In this document: one piece after another, positions 20,358 through 32,500 of the stretch
Layout: each line of letters begins with the position of its first letter
How positions within the stretch are numbered: position 1 is the first letter of the stretch
Source: Dipteris shenzhenensis
Taxonomy: Eukaryota > Polypodiophyta > Polypodiopsida > Gleicheniales
NCBI GenBank assembly: GCA_047967505.1
Contig: CM106540.1
DNA: 64,000 nt
Direction: 5' to 3' (one strand)
Notes under the pieces: generated by a model
The model's input: only the letters and a program-made list of their open reading frames with translations
What the model was told of the DNA's origin: nothing
Database searches by the model: none
Program-made: the position numbers and the translations under genes

Positions 20358-23300
20358 TTAGGTGGGGAGCTTATGGAAGATGATATGCATGCCATGTTGG
20401 GGTTGCAAATTCAGAAGGGTGGCAGGGGAGTGGGTGTAGGAGGGGGAGAGGCAAAAGGAGAAGCGTTGGAGAAGGATGGAGAGGGCGACCTTGGCCTCTA
20501 GCATGGCAAATGTCTGGCCAAAGCAACTACGAGGCCCCAAGCTAAAAGGCATGAAGGCATAGGGATTTGCGGAGGCCTTAGTTGGGCCATCAGCAAAGCG
20601 TGAAGGGTTGAATTGGTTGACATCGGGACCCCAAAAGATGGGATCATGGTGGAAGGCAATGATAGGCACATATATATTTGTGTCCTTTGCTAACACTAGC
20701 TTCTCTCCTAGCTTCATGTCCTTGGGAGCTTGCCTAGCCACCAATGGAGCTGGTGGATATAGTCTTAGCACCTCATTGAGCACCATCCCCACCTGCACCC
20801 ACAATATCATGCACAATCAATGGGGTTAGCTAGTCACTTGATTGCAAAGCTAACCTACTGAGCATAAGAATTCGACTCTGCTTTTCCTTACATTGTTTTG
20901 ATGTTCATGAAGAACTCTTGTTTTTATAGAACTTGCAAGTTTTTCCTAAAAATGTTCAAGTTTTAGGGCCAAAACATAACTAAAATATAAAAGAATTTGC
21001 AAACATGCAAAAATATTATTTCGGATAAATTTCCAAATTCTAAGGTACATTGTATATAGTTTGCTAGTTTTTTTGGAACATTACGTTAAAGTTTTCCATG
21101 GATCATCACTACCCAACTAGTCTCACTTGTTTGTCAACTTGTAGTAAAGCCATTGAGTGCATTAATACGGTAAACAAGTTGAAGCCTTTGTAAAATGCAC
21201 ACTTTGTGATCTTGCAATTGCCTTAAGTAGCTCTTGCTACTCTTGAGCCAAAACTCCTTGGTCAATCTTTGCAACTTCTTAAACCATACTTGGTTGGCTC
21301 ATCAACGCAATCAAACGCAATCAAACCGCCTATAACTATGAAACTACCTACACAGCACCATATAAACTTTCAATGACTTGAGCATAGTCACGAATGCAAT
21401 CAAACAACTAGCTGCTAATTTCAGAAAATCCAGAACATGCACAAAGCAAGAGAGCCCAAACGCCAAAAACGTGCATGCAATGGTGATGAAGAACACATCC
21501 ATTGAACATGTTACTTGCGCCACTCTCATATGTTTGCTACATGCAAAGAAAACATCTAAACTTTGTTCGCTATTTACTGAATTGTATTCCCTGGATGTAG
21601 TAAGGCCAACGAGGCTCCATCGTAACAAAATGATATAGAATCCAACTGAATGAAATTAATACATCAGTTTATGAACAATTATCAAAATTCTAGACCGAAG
21701 CGGGTTGGAATATACGTGCATCCAGCTTGTTTCCTAGAGAGCTTTACCTGGAGGAAGTCATGCATTCGACTGGAGCTGGATGTATACTTGAAATTGTTCC
21801 CTTCGTTCGTAAAGGACAACTAACAAGGGAATAAGAGCGAGATGGACAACACGCTACAGGGGGTTGGAGCAGAGGAAGCTTAAAAAAGCTGTTCTGTTAT
21901 TCTATGTTCTCTAGTGTTCTGTATGACGGAATTCACAGCATATTGAATGGGTGAATGATCCAGATTGAAAGCTGTGTGATAGGCAGGTGTTTATCCTATT
22001 TATGCAAAAGGTACCGCTTTAGTCACATTTTGATTGCGAAGCTATGGGACATCTTGCACTGCATGCAGTAGCTCGTCCACGTCCTTAAGCTTTGGAAAAA
22101 CAACATGTCCGTTTTCCCAAGATGGCTGGTCTTCCTCCTAATTATAATAATCTCACTTCTTGCATGGTCCCTCCTATTCTGCAATCTCTACTTCTCCTCG
22201 TATCAAGCAGCACACTCGAAGCCAGGAAAAGTTTGGACGTCCACCCTCCCCCGGGAAAAATGTTGCCAGTAAGCAGTAGCTTGGTTTTCGGCGTGAAGAC
22301 TTGTTTAATTGTCTGTGTTAGCTTAGTTTTCGGCATTGGGCTGTGAAGAGGAAAGAGCAAACGGCCAATTGAGTCCACACTCCTGATGCTGCTATTCGAT
22401 TTTAATATATAAGATTCAAGTACTTACGATCTTGAGGCGGTTGACTGCGTCTGCGCTGGGTACATTTTTCCCACACACCGCCAGCACCTCCTCTCGCGCC
22501 CGCTCTTGCCACCCCACGTCACTCCCCAAAAGCATCACCGTCCATGTTAACAGCGTCGACGTCGTATCGTGCCCCGCGAACATGAACGTCTTGCACTCCT
22601 CCATAATCTCTCCTATCTCCAGCGTCAGGTTCTTTTGTGTCCCTTGCAATATCTTTGCGTTCGCAGCCACCATCACCCCTAGTAGATCGTCCCCATACGA
22701 GCTTGCGCTCTCAGCTTCCAGGCGGCTGTATATCATCTTACGCAACAACTTGTTCATTTGGCTAGCGAGCATCCAACGGCGGAGATTCGTAGACGTTGGC
22801 AACAATCTTCACACCATGCAGCCGACAAAAGAGGAAGTTAACAAGGCTCCTTGCGCAGAAATCCGGGGAGAATTCAAATGAATTTCCGATGGAGTTCCTA
22901 TCGAAATCGGGCGGCTGCATTTGCTTACAATTGGCATATAGTATGCCAACGCACTCTTTAACAGCTGCCTTTGGAGATTTGTTTTACAGAATGAGAAACA
23001 GCGATTGATCGGCTGCGGGAAGCTGTGGGGACGGAGTCGTGGCTTACCTTGATCCTGGGATGTGGATATTATGAGCGCTCTTGCCAAGGAGAACCTGCTG
23101 TTCATGCTGTATCTCGAACAATCGCTTACCCTGATCTGCTAAACTGCTGCCGAAGGCCGTGTGTGCAATAATATCGGCGGTCAAATTTGTAAACTCTCCC
23201 AAAACTTCAATCTCCTTACATTTTGACTCATCTTTGTCGATCTCAGATCCCCATTTATCCATGATAGAGACCGCGCATGCTGCAATTGTGGGCGTCATAG

Positions 23301-24026
23301 CCTGTGTAAAAGAATTGTATCACGAAATCATCCGAGAATCCAATACGATTCACAGTACGAACGCCAAATCGTGAGAAAGCGTTAGTGTTACGGCACTTCA
23401 TTTCTAGAAATGCACCTTGAGCTTCTCCGAAAAGAAGGCGGGGCTGATAATTCGACGATGTGCAGCCCATTTCTCTGCTGGAAGAAACACTAGACCCTCG
23501 CCGACCAACTCGATTATTTCAGGGCTAGGTTTGGGCTTCGAGTAGTGCCCAAACTTGTTCGACAGGACTTCCCGTGCTTCCTCAGGCTCCGTCACAAATA
23601 CGCTGGCTTCCGGGCCGAACCAAAAGAAAAATGGGTTGCCTACAGAAATGCAGTCAAATACTGTTAGAGTGCGGTACTAACAACAAAATCAGATTGGAGT
23701 CCTAGGAACAAAGCATCACCAAATCTCTGTGACCATAAGAAGAAATGTGGTAGGATCCGTGGAGCGATGTCGTGGGAGAGCCGGGTCATAGGAGCGCTGG
23801 CAGCTTGCTTTGTCAAAGCAGCGATCTCGGGGGCGTTTCCGCTGAACGCACGGTACGGAAAACCTCTCAAACCCTGACCCGCGAAGAAGCGCTTGGCTCG
23901 AAGGGGCTTAAACCACAAGGTCAGAAACAGTTTCCAAGAAACGTAGGCCAGAGAGATAGCCAAAGTGGTAGCACAGAGAAGAAGGATCCATGTACAGACT
24001 CTTCTTGAGGCAGAAGAAGGATCCAT
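20358..24026 (-). CDS. Cytochrome P450, CYP72 clan, left-arm copy
   Basis: A microsomal haem-thiolate monooxygenase; substrate not predictable. Exons (minus strand): 24,026-23,720, 23,639-23,416, 23,301-23,048, 22,806-22,428, 20,792-20,358, with GT-AG introns; the last intron is 1.6 kb. The sum is 532 residues, normal for the clan. Membrane anchor at about residues 13-39; KAxRFFxxQGLRGFPYR-type CYP72-clan N-region; I-helix AGHDTTS (about 339-345); ExxR as EVLR (about 395-398); FNPSRF; haem loop FSLGPRSCFG with Cys about 478. The start is unusual: a 35-bp tandem duplication (23,977-24,046) puts the ancestral ATG (24,061) out of frame, and a duplicated internal ATG at 24,026 restores the frame, giving MDPSSAS instead of MDVLSAS. 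Exons 2-5 are nearly the same as in the right copy. Whether it is translated well is uncertain, because the upstream ATG comes first. Confidence 0.92.
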
Positions 24027-24046
24027 GTACAGACTCTTCTTGAGGC
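23977..24046 (-). repeat. 35-bp tandem duplication at the P450 start
   Basis: Two identical 35-bp units (23,977-24,011 and 24,012-24,046), each with GGATCCATGTACAGACTC on the plus strand. The right-arm gene has one unit. Since 35 is not a multiple of three, reading from the old ATG shifts out of frame soon after the second unit. Confidence 0.95.
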
Positions 24047-24289
24047 TGAGACGACGTCCATGGTACCCGTGTACTGTGGTTTACAATCGATGTGCCACTA
24101 CTAATTTAAAAGTCGATATAATTTGAAGTTGGTCTAGTTTCTTGATTCGGATACAATTCGGGTTCAAGTATCCATGCCTTACAAGCGAGAACCTCTAGCG
24201 ACTGAGCTCTGTGCATGAGTGTGGGGAGGTTCTTGAGTAGTTTCTTATAGCTTTGGGAGATTCCTGAGGAGATTCTGAGATTCTTTGAT

Positions 24290-25350
24290 GAAGAAAAAGC
24301 AGCCCAAAAACCCCTTTCGTACCCCTTTCGTGGTTTTTTTAAAGAAAAAGCAGCCCAAAAATCCCTTTCGTACCCCCTTTCTCCCTCTTTCTTTGAAGAA
24401 AGGGTTTTTTTAAAGAAAAAGTAGCCCAAAAACCCCTTTTGTCAAAGAATCTCAAAATCTCCTCAAGAATCTCCCAAAGCTATAAGAAACTACTCAAGAA
24501 TCTCCTCTCCCTTTCTTTGCCGAAAGGGTTTTTTAAAAGAAAAAGCAGCCCAAAAACCCCTTTCGTCAAAGAATCTCAAAGAATCTTAGAATCTCCTCAA
24601 GAATCTCCCAAAGCTATAAGACACTACTCAAGAATCTCCTCTCCCTTTCTTTGGTGAAAGGGTTTTTTTAAAGAAAAAGCAGCCCAAAAATCCCTTTCGT
24701 CAAAGAATCTCAAGAATCTCAAAATCTCAGTAGTTTCTCATAGCTTTGGGAGATTCTTGAGGAGATTCTGAGATTCTTTGATCTCAAAATCTCCCAAAGC
24801 TATAAGAAACCACTCAAGAATCTGATCTCCCTTTCTTTGACGAAAGGGTTTTTTTAAAGAAAAAGCAACCCAAAAACCCCTTTCGTCAAAGAATCTCACA
24901 ATCTCCTCAAGAATCTCCCAAAGCTATAAGAAACTACTCAAGAATCTCCTCTCCCAAAGCTACAAGAAACCCTCTCTCTCAAAAGGTTGGCTTTCACAAA
25001 CGCCTTGAGCTCAAACACTGCACCCCCCTATGCTACCCTTTCTTTGAGGAAAGGGGTTTTTGGAAAGCAGCCCAAAAACCCCTTTCGTCAAAGAAAGGGG
25101 TCTTTGGGCCCCTTTTTTAACATGGCCCATGTAAAAAAAAGAGGTCCAAATACCCCTTTCTTCATCAAAAGGGGTTTTTGGGCCTCTTTACATAGTCCAT
25201 GTTGAGAAAACATGCACAAAGGCCCCTTTCTTTGAAGAAAGAGGCATTTGGGCTTCTTTTTTTCACCTTTCGTCAAAGAAAGAAAAACCCCTTTCGTCAA
25301 AGAAAGACCCCTTTCTTTGACGAAAGGGGTTTTTGGGTTGCTTTTCCTTA
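24290..25350. repeat. Hairpin and CAAAGAATCTC repeat cluster upstream of P450
   Basis: About 24,230-24,970 holds repeated GAATCTCCCAAAGCTATAAG phrases in both orientations, alternating with AAAGAAAAAGCAGCCCAAAA. From 25,020 it becomes the CCCCTTTCGTCAAAGAAAGG hairpin type. It begins about 230 bp upstream of the P450 start and is mirrored at 47,040-48,200. No gene. Confidence 0.85.
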
Positions 25351-25999
25351 ATGGGCTGCTTTTTTAGCTTATCTTTGTTACAACATGTAATGCTTTACAA
25401 AAGCCTTTTGTACAAAACTACAGTATCATTAAATCCATATCATTTTTCTACTTTAGCAACACAACAACACAAAGCAACTATAGACACGCTTGGTAGACAT
25501 GCAAAATAGCGAGCGCGTCTATAGGCGTTGCTTGAGTAGAGGAACTACAGGTGTGTCTAATAGCACGTCTAACAGCTCATCTATTTGTGCGTGCATTAAA
25601 ACGTCTATTTGCACGTTTAAACTGAGAAAATACGGGCCCGTCTAACATTGCGTTTATCAATGCGTCTATTTGTGCATGTATTAACACGTCTAAATTGAGA
25701 AAATACGGACTCCTCTAACATTGCATTTATCAGTGCGTCTATTCATGCGTGTATTAGGGCATTTATTTGCGTGTTTACACTGAGAATTAGACGCGTATTT
25801 AGATGCAAACCAGAGAATATAGAAAGTGAGATTTCGGTGTACATCATTGCTTTCCAAACATTGCCCATGATTACCAAAGCACATAATTTTAACCAAAACA
25901 TCAATGCTTTTTTGCAAGCCCACATATACAAGAATTAAGTGAGGTGAGGAGAATGAGATAATATGTAAAATAGTTTTGCCAATATCAATGATGGGCTAT

Positions 26000-28900
26000 G
26001 GTTCAATCTCATCCTCAATGAGATCAACCCTTGTCAAACTACAAAATCCAAACAAGTATTTAGATCTACAAATACATTCAACCCACTACTACTTGTGCTA
26101 CTTATGTGCTCATCGAAATCAACCAGTCATCATCACGTCCATGGCCATGATCATCCTCCATACGCTCCATATTAGTAAATGTACTATACATCACTTTGGA
26201 ACATGGCATAATAGGTATGACATGCCACCATCTATTATTATCCACCATTGGTTGATAGACAACCTAATTCAAACACAAATACAATCATGTTATTTTTCTT
26301 GCATCAAATATTTAAAAGCGAGTATTTTTATATGTGCGCATAGTACCTGTTCACATTGTTGCGGTAGTACCAGTGTGTCCTTCCTACTTTGCCAAAACTT
26401 TGTGAAGTCAATAGTTACAAAGCCACTTGCATGGTGTTTAATTGTTGCATTAGGGCCTCTTTCCACCACATCTTTAAACCACTTTACATCCAAAACATAT
26501 ACAAAGAAGCGTCGAAAGTCAAGCGTAATAATATCTTGAATTATGCCACAATAATCATCCATGGCTCCATTGGCTCCCTCAAAGCTAGCAATGACGCCGC
26601 AATCTTGTGTATTTCTCTTATCATCAATCCGTTGTGTTCGAAAATGCTTGCCCTCACACCATATAGCATTGAACATAGTGCACTACACCAAGAAAAAATC
26701 AATTAAATAAGCAATCTAAATTATTGAAAGCTCCTAACTTATGCATAACATTCTATATATCGACCTTGCTCATGCATCCCATAGCATACTCCCATTCTTC
26801 CATTGTGATATGCATCCCCTCATCTTTCTCTGCTTTCTCCATTTCATCAAGTAGCCAATCCACATGAATATCCTTTCGAAGTGTTCTTAGATACTGAGGG
26901 TATGGCACACGAGATCCGTGGTGTGTACGAAAGAGGGCCCTTTCTTCTTGTCTTCTTGCCTTTGCATCCTCCTATCTTGTCACCCATCTTTTCATCGCAT
27001 CACTATTAAGCACGCAATAGAGGTTGATACTATTATGCAACTCCGTGTCTATTACTTTGTTGCGTTCTTTCCCTTGAGGCACAATAGAGGTCATCCTTAG
27101 GTCTTCATCATCTCTCCATAGTCGTGGGAGAGAGCTATGCACATCAACAAGAAACTCAGAAATATATACAAGTGACTCTTGTACCAACTATCCCTCAGCC
27201 ATGCTATCTTCGGGTCTTGCATTTTATCTCACGAAGCCCTTCAAGGTCTTCATGAAGCGCTCAAGGAAGAACATTTATCGTGCATGTATAGTACCGCATA
27301 TAGCAATCTCATCCACCAAATGCACTATAAGATGTAGTTGGCTTGTGAGAATAGAACATGGAAATGTCTCCTCCACTAAACAAACCAACTCCACTGACAT
27401 CACTCGAGCATTCTCAAGCGTGGTGGGGTCTATTTCCTTTGAGCTCACATACCTAGAAATGAAAAAGTATAGCATATTCGCAATAGCATATTCGCAATAT
27501 GCATTCAAACTTGCATGGAGCATTGATACGCATCATATTTTGTATCATGTAAAGTACCTCACAAGCTCACCCATCTTGTAAATACAATCTTTCATGTCCT
27601 TCGATGCACTACGTGAAATGCTAGTAGGTAGTATGAACTGAACCCACGAGGAGGTGGTTGATTAGTTGATTATAATTATTCTCGGGGGGGTCACTATGTA
27701 TAAACCCTCTATACCACGTGCGTTCAAGGCCTATTTCTAAAATCCCTTATCTGTAAATTTTTCATTAATAAAATGTACCCCTTTTCTATACAAATCTGTA
27801 AATTTTTCTCAAAACTATTTTAATTAGTCCCTTATGTATATTTATTTCTGTAAATTTTAGAAACAGAAAATATCCTTCTATTGAACTCACGTGATAGGGT
27901 TACATATGATGAGTGACCCCCCCGAGTAATTATTCACTCACAAATTTGAAAGGAAAAAGATATTATGCACATAAAATACTTACTTGGAGCATCTTGTGCC
28001 AATCATGAGATTTTAAGCCATATAATTGCTCTACACCTCTTTTCTTGCTCTTTGTAAAGGCTCCCTTCAAACACCTCATGCATCCAGTGGGAGTACGAAT
28101 TGTAGTAATAGCGTGCTTCACTGTCAAATGCTCCCAAATGGTAGATGCCACATTCTTGAAGATATGCATGGGATCAAGCAGGTGATTGATCTTGAGGTGG
28201 GACCAATATGGTAAACGATAAAAGATGGAGTATCTAAACAAAAGTTGGTGTTAGCGGGCAATCTTTATTTCCAACCAATATAGCACACAATAGTTACAAA
28301 CCCTTACCGACTCATGCCAAGTGGTGGAGGAGTCGTGGAACCATCCCAAATTCTCATCCAATCTCCCGCGGTGAGTGATTGTGGGAGGACTTCATTCCAA
28401 GGGGCAACATATCTAAGATGATCAGGTGGGAGAAATCGATGGTGATTCTCATAGATGACCTTATTCAATGCATCTGCCCATGAGGCAACTAGCAAAGGAC
28501 CACAAACAGGACATGCATGGTAATTCGATGTAGTGGGAGCTGAACAACAGACACAATTAAGAGTTGAAGGTGGGTTTAGGGTGCCACATCCTTTGCCTAT
28601 TCATAATTAGAAGTGCAATGCTTGCTTGAACACTCGCCATAGCCTGGGAAGTCACGCATTGTCCACATTAAGACTGCTTTGCAGTTGAAGTCTCGTGAGA
28701 GGGAGGCCTGCTCACATCATGCACCTTGATACCTCTCCAAAGTATCTCTAGCTCATCAATCAAAGCCTACGAATAAACATCATGATTTTTGACTTTATGT
28801 TTCCTTGGAATTAGAAGGGACAGCGTAACATGTCCTTTCTTAATAGCCATAGAGGGTGAAAGATTATAATTCACCAATATCACTGGCCATACACTGTAAG

Positions 28901-30083
28901 AGGTGCTTTTGAGACCAAATGGGTTCACACCATCCATACCTAATCCAAGTCTCAAGCTCCTAGGTTCTTCCTTGAAGCTTGGCCATGTGTCTTCAATATG
29001 CTTCCACGTAGGAGAGTCCGCGGGAGTTCTCCACTTGCCATCGGTTGATCGATGGGAGGAATGCCATGACATGAGCTTTGCAATAGATTTGTACTTGAAC
29101 ATATGTTGGATGCGAGGGATTATGAGAAAATGTCGCAGAACCTTATGAGGCATGTCCAAAGTTTTGAGATCTGCTCTATATCTTGCCTCTCCATAAGTAG
29201 GACACTCTCTTGCATTCTTATGTAGTCCACGAAACAAAACACAATCGTTGACACATGCATGGATGCGCTTGTAATCTAATCCTCCAAGAGAGGTCACATG
29301 TTGCCTTACCATATCTCTTGAGGTTGGTAATTTATTCTCCCATGGAAGCATTTTACATAATAGCCTGCACGTGAAGACCATAAACGAGGAAAAGCATTCG
29401 AGTAATTGACCCACTAGCATAATTCACCATGTTTGCAAAATAGACTTTAAAGCTTACTTGAGTAATGCATTCAAACTTGCATTGCTCCATCCATAGATGG
29501 TTTGCAAGTTTAGTAACTCCAGGGAGGCACGTAGAACAGAGAATGTGCACCCCTCAAACAGTGGAGTCGATGGTGCAGTAAAAAGATCATCTTGCTCCAT
29601 GCTATCATCCCTCCCTTGATGGACATATAAATCCCGCACCATATCATCAAACACCTCCTCCTCCATGGCTTCATGAGGTAATGGTGGAGGGCTACTATCA
29701 CCATCACTCCATGCATCTGTAACGGTCCCTCCTGAAGATCCCACCTCATATCGCCGACGCTTCACCTCCTCACGGCGAGCATAGGGCAACATATGCAGGT
29801 GTGGCACTACATCCTGTATCAAATTAAAACGGGATCATGACTCAAACATATGAACACCCATAGGTATCTCAATCAACCCTAACTTACAAACCCTTACCAT
29901 TTTTACGGTCACATCCCATTATCCATACTTTGAGATGTGATTGAGTGTAATCCTACGTGCACGATACATGTTTCCTCGACATCGATCACACATACATTTG
30001 ATTTTTTGCTCTAACCACATTTCGCGATGGTGGATACGGAGGGATTCATCCTCACTGGAGCTACTTGTTGAAGATGAAGACAT
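26000..30083 (-). pseudogene. TNP2-type CACTA transposase, degraded
   Basis: Exon 1 runs from ATG 30,083 (Ser-rich, then CMCDRCRGNMYRARRI) to a GTAAGG donor near 29,897. A second exon (29,815 to about 29,470, DVVPHLHMLPYARREEVK) is followed by the TNP2 core at 29,420-28,767: KRIHACVNDCVLFRG, CPTYGEARYR, PHKVLRHFLIIPRIQHMFK, GLGMDGVNPFGLKS, KKGHVTLSLLIPRKHK. More core lies at 28,495-27,963 (HLLDPMHIFKNVASTIWEHL). The DUF4218-like part is at about 27,590-26,990 (HARWMFFLERFMKTLKGFVR, MAEG, LVQESLVYISEFL), and the DUF4216-like part at 26,676-26,290 (DYCGIIQDIITLDFRRFFVY, VTIDFTKFW). An acidic last exon ends near 26,000. Stops (for example after KNHDVYS and in MAEG*LVQES) and a MITE in a probable intron make it non-functional. 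Confidence 0.88.
27681..27926 (+). mobile_element. hAT-like MITE, copy 3
   Basis: A 246-bp insert with perfect 15-bp inverted ends CTCGGGGGGGTCACT and AGTGACCCCCCCGAG, flanked by a perfect 8-bp duplication TAATTATT at 27,673-27,680 and 27,927-27,934. It interrupts a probable intron of the CACTA-1 transposase. CACGTG is near both ends (27,715 and 27,888). Confidence 0.96.
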
Positions 30084-30129
30084 CCTACAAACAAACAACC
30101 CAAAAAAATTTGCTTTTCTTCAAATATTT

Positions 30130-30580
30130 AATTTTAAATTCTGTGGCGCATCTAAAACTGCGTATGTCTATATTGTGGTGCGCATCTAAAACCATGTCTT
30201 ATCTGTGTATTTAGACGCATATATAGACATGCTATTAGACTTCCATACCTCTATCCAAGGTAAGTCTTTTTGCAGTTGATCTTTTTTGGAAGTTTGCTCT
30301 CTTTGGATTTCTACTTTCTCGTATCCAAAAAACGCATGATTTGGGTATCAGTGTTACGTTTTTGTGTCAGGCACATGTCCTTTTCTACTTTTTAGAAAAG
30401 TCCGTCTGTCGGAGCACGTCTATAGACGCATCTCAGAGCACGTCTAAAACCGTGTCTACAGGTGCGTTTAGATGAGCATCTAGCCTGTTTGTAGACACAG
30501 ACAGCCACATCTATAGACGCGCTGTTATACGCAAAAATAGACGTGCTAGTCAGACGCATCTATAGACGTGCTCTGACAGT
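30130..30580. repeat. Motif-rich region between divergent CACTA-1 genes
   Basis: Repeats of GTCTATAGACG-type words, as in the subterminal arrays, lie between the transposase start (30,083, minus) and the accessory coding region (from 30,661, plus). A leader exon donor (CCAAG/GTAAGTC) occurs at about 30,259. Shared binding sites here would allow the accessory protein to control both genes; this is inference. Confidence 0.6.
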
Positions 30581-30660
30581 AATCCTCTCTTCCCTTCCCC
30601 TTTCTTCTTAGCTCATCATTAATCGTCGTTTTTTCTTTTTTTCACTTCATCATGTGGCCA

Positions 30661-31876
30661 GGAAGACTCCAAACCACCCCACACCAGCTGAGATCACCCC
30701 AGCAAAGTCAGCCTAGCCCAGCCGGCTACACAGCGCGGGCCCATCTCCCATGCCATCTTATGCCCCTTCCCCCATGCCGTCTTATGCCCCTTCTGCCATG
30801 CCGTCTTATGCCCCTTCCACCATGTCCTTCTCCCGTGCAGTCTCCATCTACGAGTGGCCAGTGTACTAGCTCGACACGACACGATAGTAGGCGTAGTAGC
30901 AAGGAGAGCGGTGGGGGATACATGGCATAGTGCTTTGGGAGGGGTGGCAGTGGGGATGATGATGATTCAGATGAATTAGACGTGTCTCCAGGTGATGGTA
31001 TGATATTCTATGACATCACTCAGACAGGAGGCATCTTGATGGATGCACGGGGGAAGGACATCATGGCCTTCATGCGCTCTGTAATGGCTACCAATTACAG
31101 AGATTGCTTTATCCACTACAAAGACCGGCCAAAGAGGTTGGCTGATGAGACCCTCACTGCTGTTCGCTCTAGGTATCCTAACCGCCCCAATCGCCAGTTC
31201 ACAGATAAATGGGCCAAGTCAAAGATTGTTACGATACTTGGCAATAAAAGATCTTCGCTTATTAAGAGGCAGGCACTAGCGGAGCTTCCCAGGCTCGAGG
31301 GAGGTCAACCATCAAAGGGTCCGTCCCACACCACTCACAAGCGTGAGTGGAAGAAAGCAATGAAGTCAGCGAGGGAGGACCCCAGTCTGCAGCACGTGGA
31401 GGCACGAAGGATCCAGATGGAGCAATATGGAAGCATGCATTTTGGAGCAAGGGGTGTTGGTTCATGGGAGGTCCAATTTGTAAGTCTCGATCCCAAATTA
31501 TATTGCTTATGTAGTTTTTTAGGAGGTTGTTTCTTTGTACTAATCCCTCCGCAAATTGTTTCGTCTTGTAGCTTGATATCGTGGGCAGATACCCTACTCC
31601 TGTTGAGACAACCTACCACCGCCACCATCGCAGAGGAGATACATGGAGACACTTCTATCATGACGGGTTGATTACTGAGGAGTAGTATATCCAGGCTACT
31701 GGAGTGGCCCCCGAGGTATTTGAAAGTAATTAAATAATGTTAATATTATAAGTAAAGATTCGATTTTTCATACATTGATATATGTTGTCCCTTGTTTACA
31801 GGCCTGTGCACAAGACGACGTGGAAGGAGGCACAAAAGGGAGCGCAGAAAGGAGCGTGGAAGGGAGCAAGGATTAG
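30661..31876 (+). pseudogene. En/Spm accessory protein (Transposase_24-like) of CACTA-1
   Basis: The best preserved of four copies. The N-terminal Pro-rich PSPMPSYAPS-type repeats are out of frame with what follows. From about 30,982 the frame runs MIFYDITQTGGILMDARGKD, RPKRLADETLTAVRSRYPN, AKSKIVTILGNKRSS, THKREWKKAMKSARE, HFGARGVGSWEVQF to 31,479. A GTAAGT donor and TAG acceptor (31,570-31,571) join exon 2 (31,572-31,715, LDIVGRYPTPVETTYHRHHR), and exon 3 is 31,802-31,876. A nonsense TAG at 31,683 (GLITEE*YIQ) replaces the Gln codon of the other copies. Confidence 0.8.
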
Positions 31877-32189
31877 TCGTAGAAGTAGTGCTAGCTACTC
31901 TTTTTTGTACTTAAAGCCATTGGCTTGGCTTCGTGCCTCTTGTATATACACTCCTCTTATTTTTTGTACTTGAAGCCACATGACGTGGCTTAGCTTCGTG
32001 CTATATGTACATACAATCAGTTTTTCAGCTTTCAATTTTATTGCATTTTGGAGTTGTAATATTTTTTTTGGAATTGTAATTAAAATGCGGTTGGCTTTAA
32101 GAATTGAATTACACAATGTGGAAATGGGATTCTTGTAACTATATAGCATACACAACATACACAGCATTCTGTAAATTTTAAAAAAAATA

Positions 32190-32500
32190 TTATAAAGCGC
32201 ATCTATCAGTGCGTCTATAAACGCGTCTCTCTGTTCGAGAAGCATCTATTTATGCGTCTATAAACGCGTTAATAAAACCGTTTAAAAATGCGTCTATACA
32301 TGCGTTTAACGATGCATCTGTTTATTTTTAAAATTTTTAAGCAGAGCATCTATTTACGCATGTAAATGCACATCTATACGCGTGTGTGTCTACTATAAAG
32401 ACACGCTGTTAGATGCGGGTCTCTAGAAGAGAAAATAGATGCACAAATAGACGCGTCCGTAAGTTTTTTATTTAGTTCAGTAAACGCGTCTGTAGGTGCT
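32190..32500. repeat. Subterminal GTCTAT/ATAGAC array, right end of CACTA-1
   Basis: Words GCGTCTATAAACGCG, GCATCTATTTA and AGACGCGTC leading to the terminus at 32,513. Counterpart of 17,925-18,175. Confidence 0.78.

Larger units (their letters stand above)
5862..26612 (+). repeat. Left arm of giant imperfect inverted repeat
   Basis: Reverse-complement counterpart of 45,805-64,000. The match runs through hairpin repeats, foldback, LINE and RT fragments, the CACTA derivative, the P450 gene and the terminal 1.15 kb of the next CACTA element. Coordinate sums of matching features are about 69,962 near 8-9 kb, 69,895 at 11.6-13.5 kb, 72,437 over the P450 and 72,403 at 25.5 kb, so the arm is colinear with a few indels. 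The inner limit falls inside the transposase DUF4216-like exon: left continues as transposase while right changes at about 45,805. The outer limit is not seen because the right partner leaves the window. P450 exons differ at only a few positions, so the duplication is recent or has been homogenised. Confidence 0.93.

Noticed and set aside
22092-22346. Open frames inside the last P450 intron, in both arms
   Set aside because: They overlap the GT-AG intron, share no homology with P450, and persist only because the arms are nearly identical.
26686-26705. CACTACACCAAGAAAAAATC resembling a CACTA terminus
   Set aside because: It lies inside the CACTA-1 transposase region with no partner end, no subterminal array and no target duplication.
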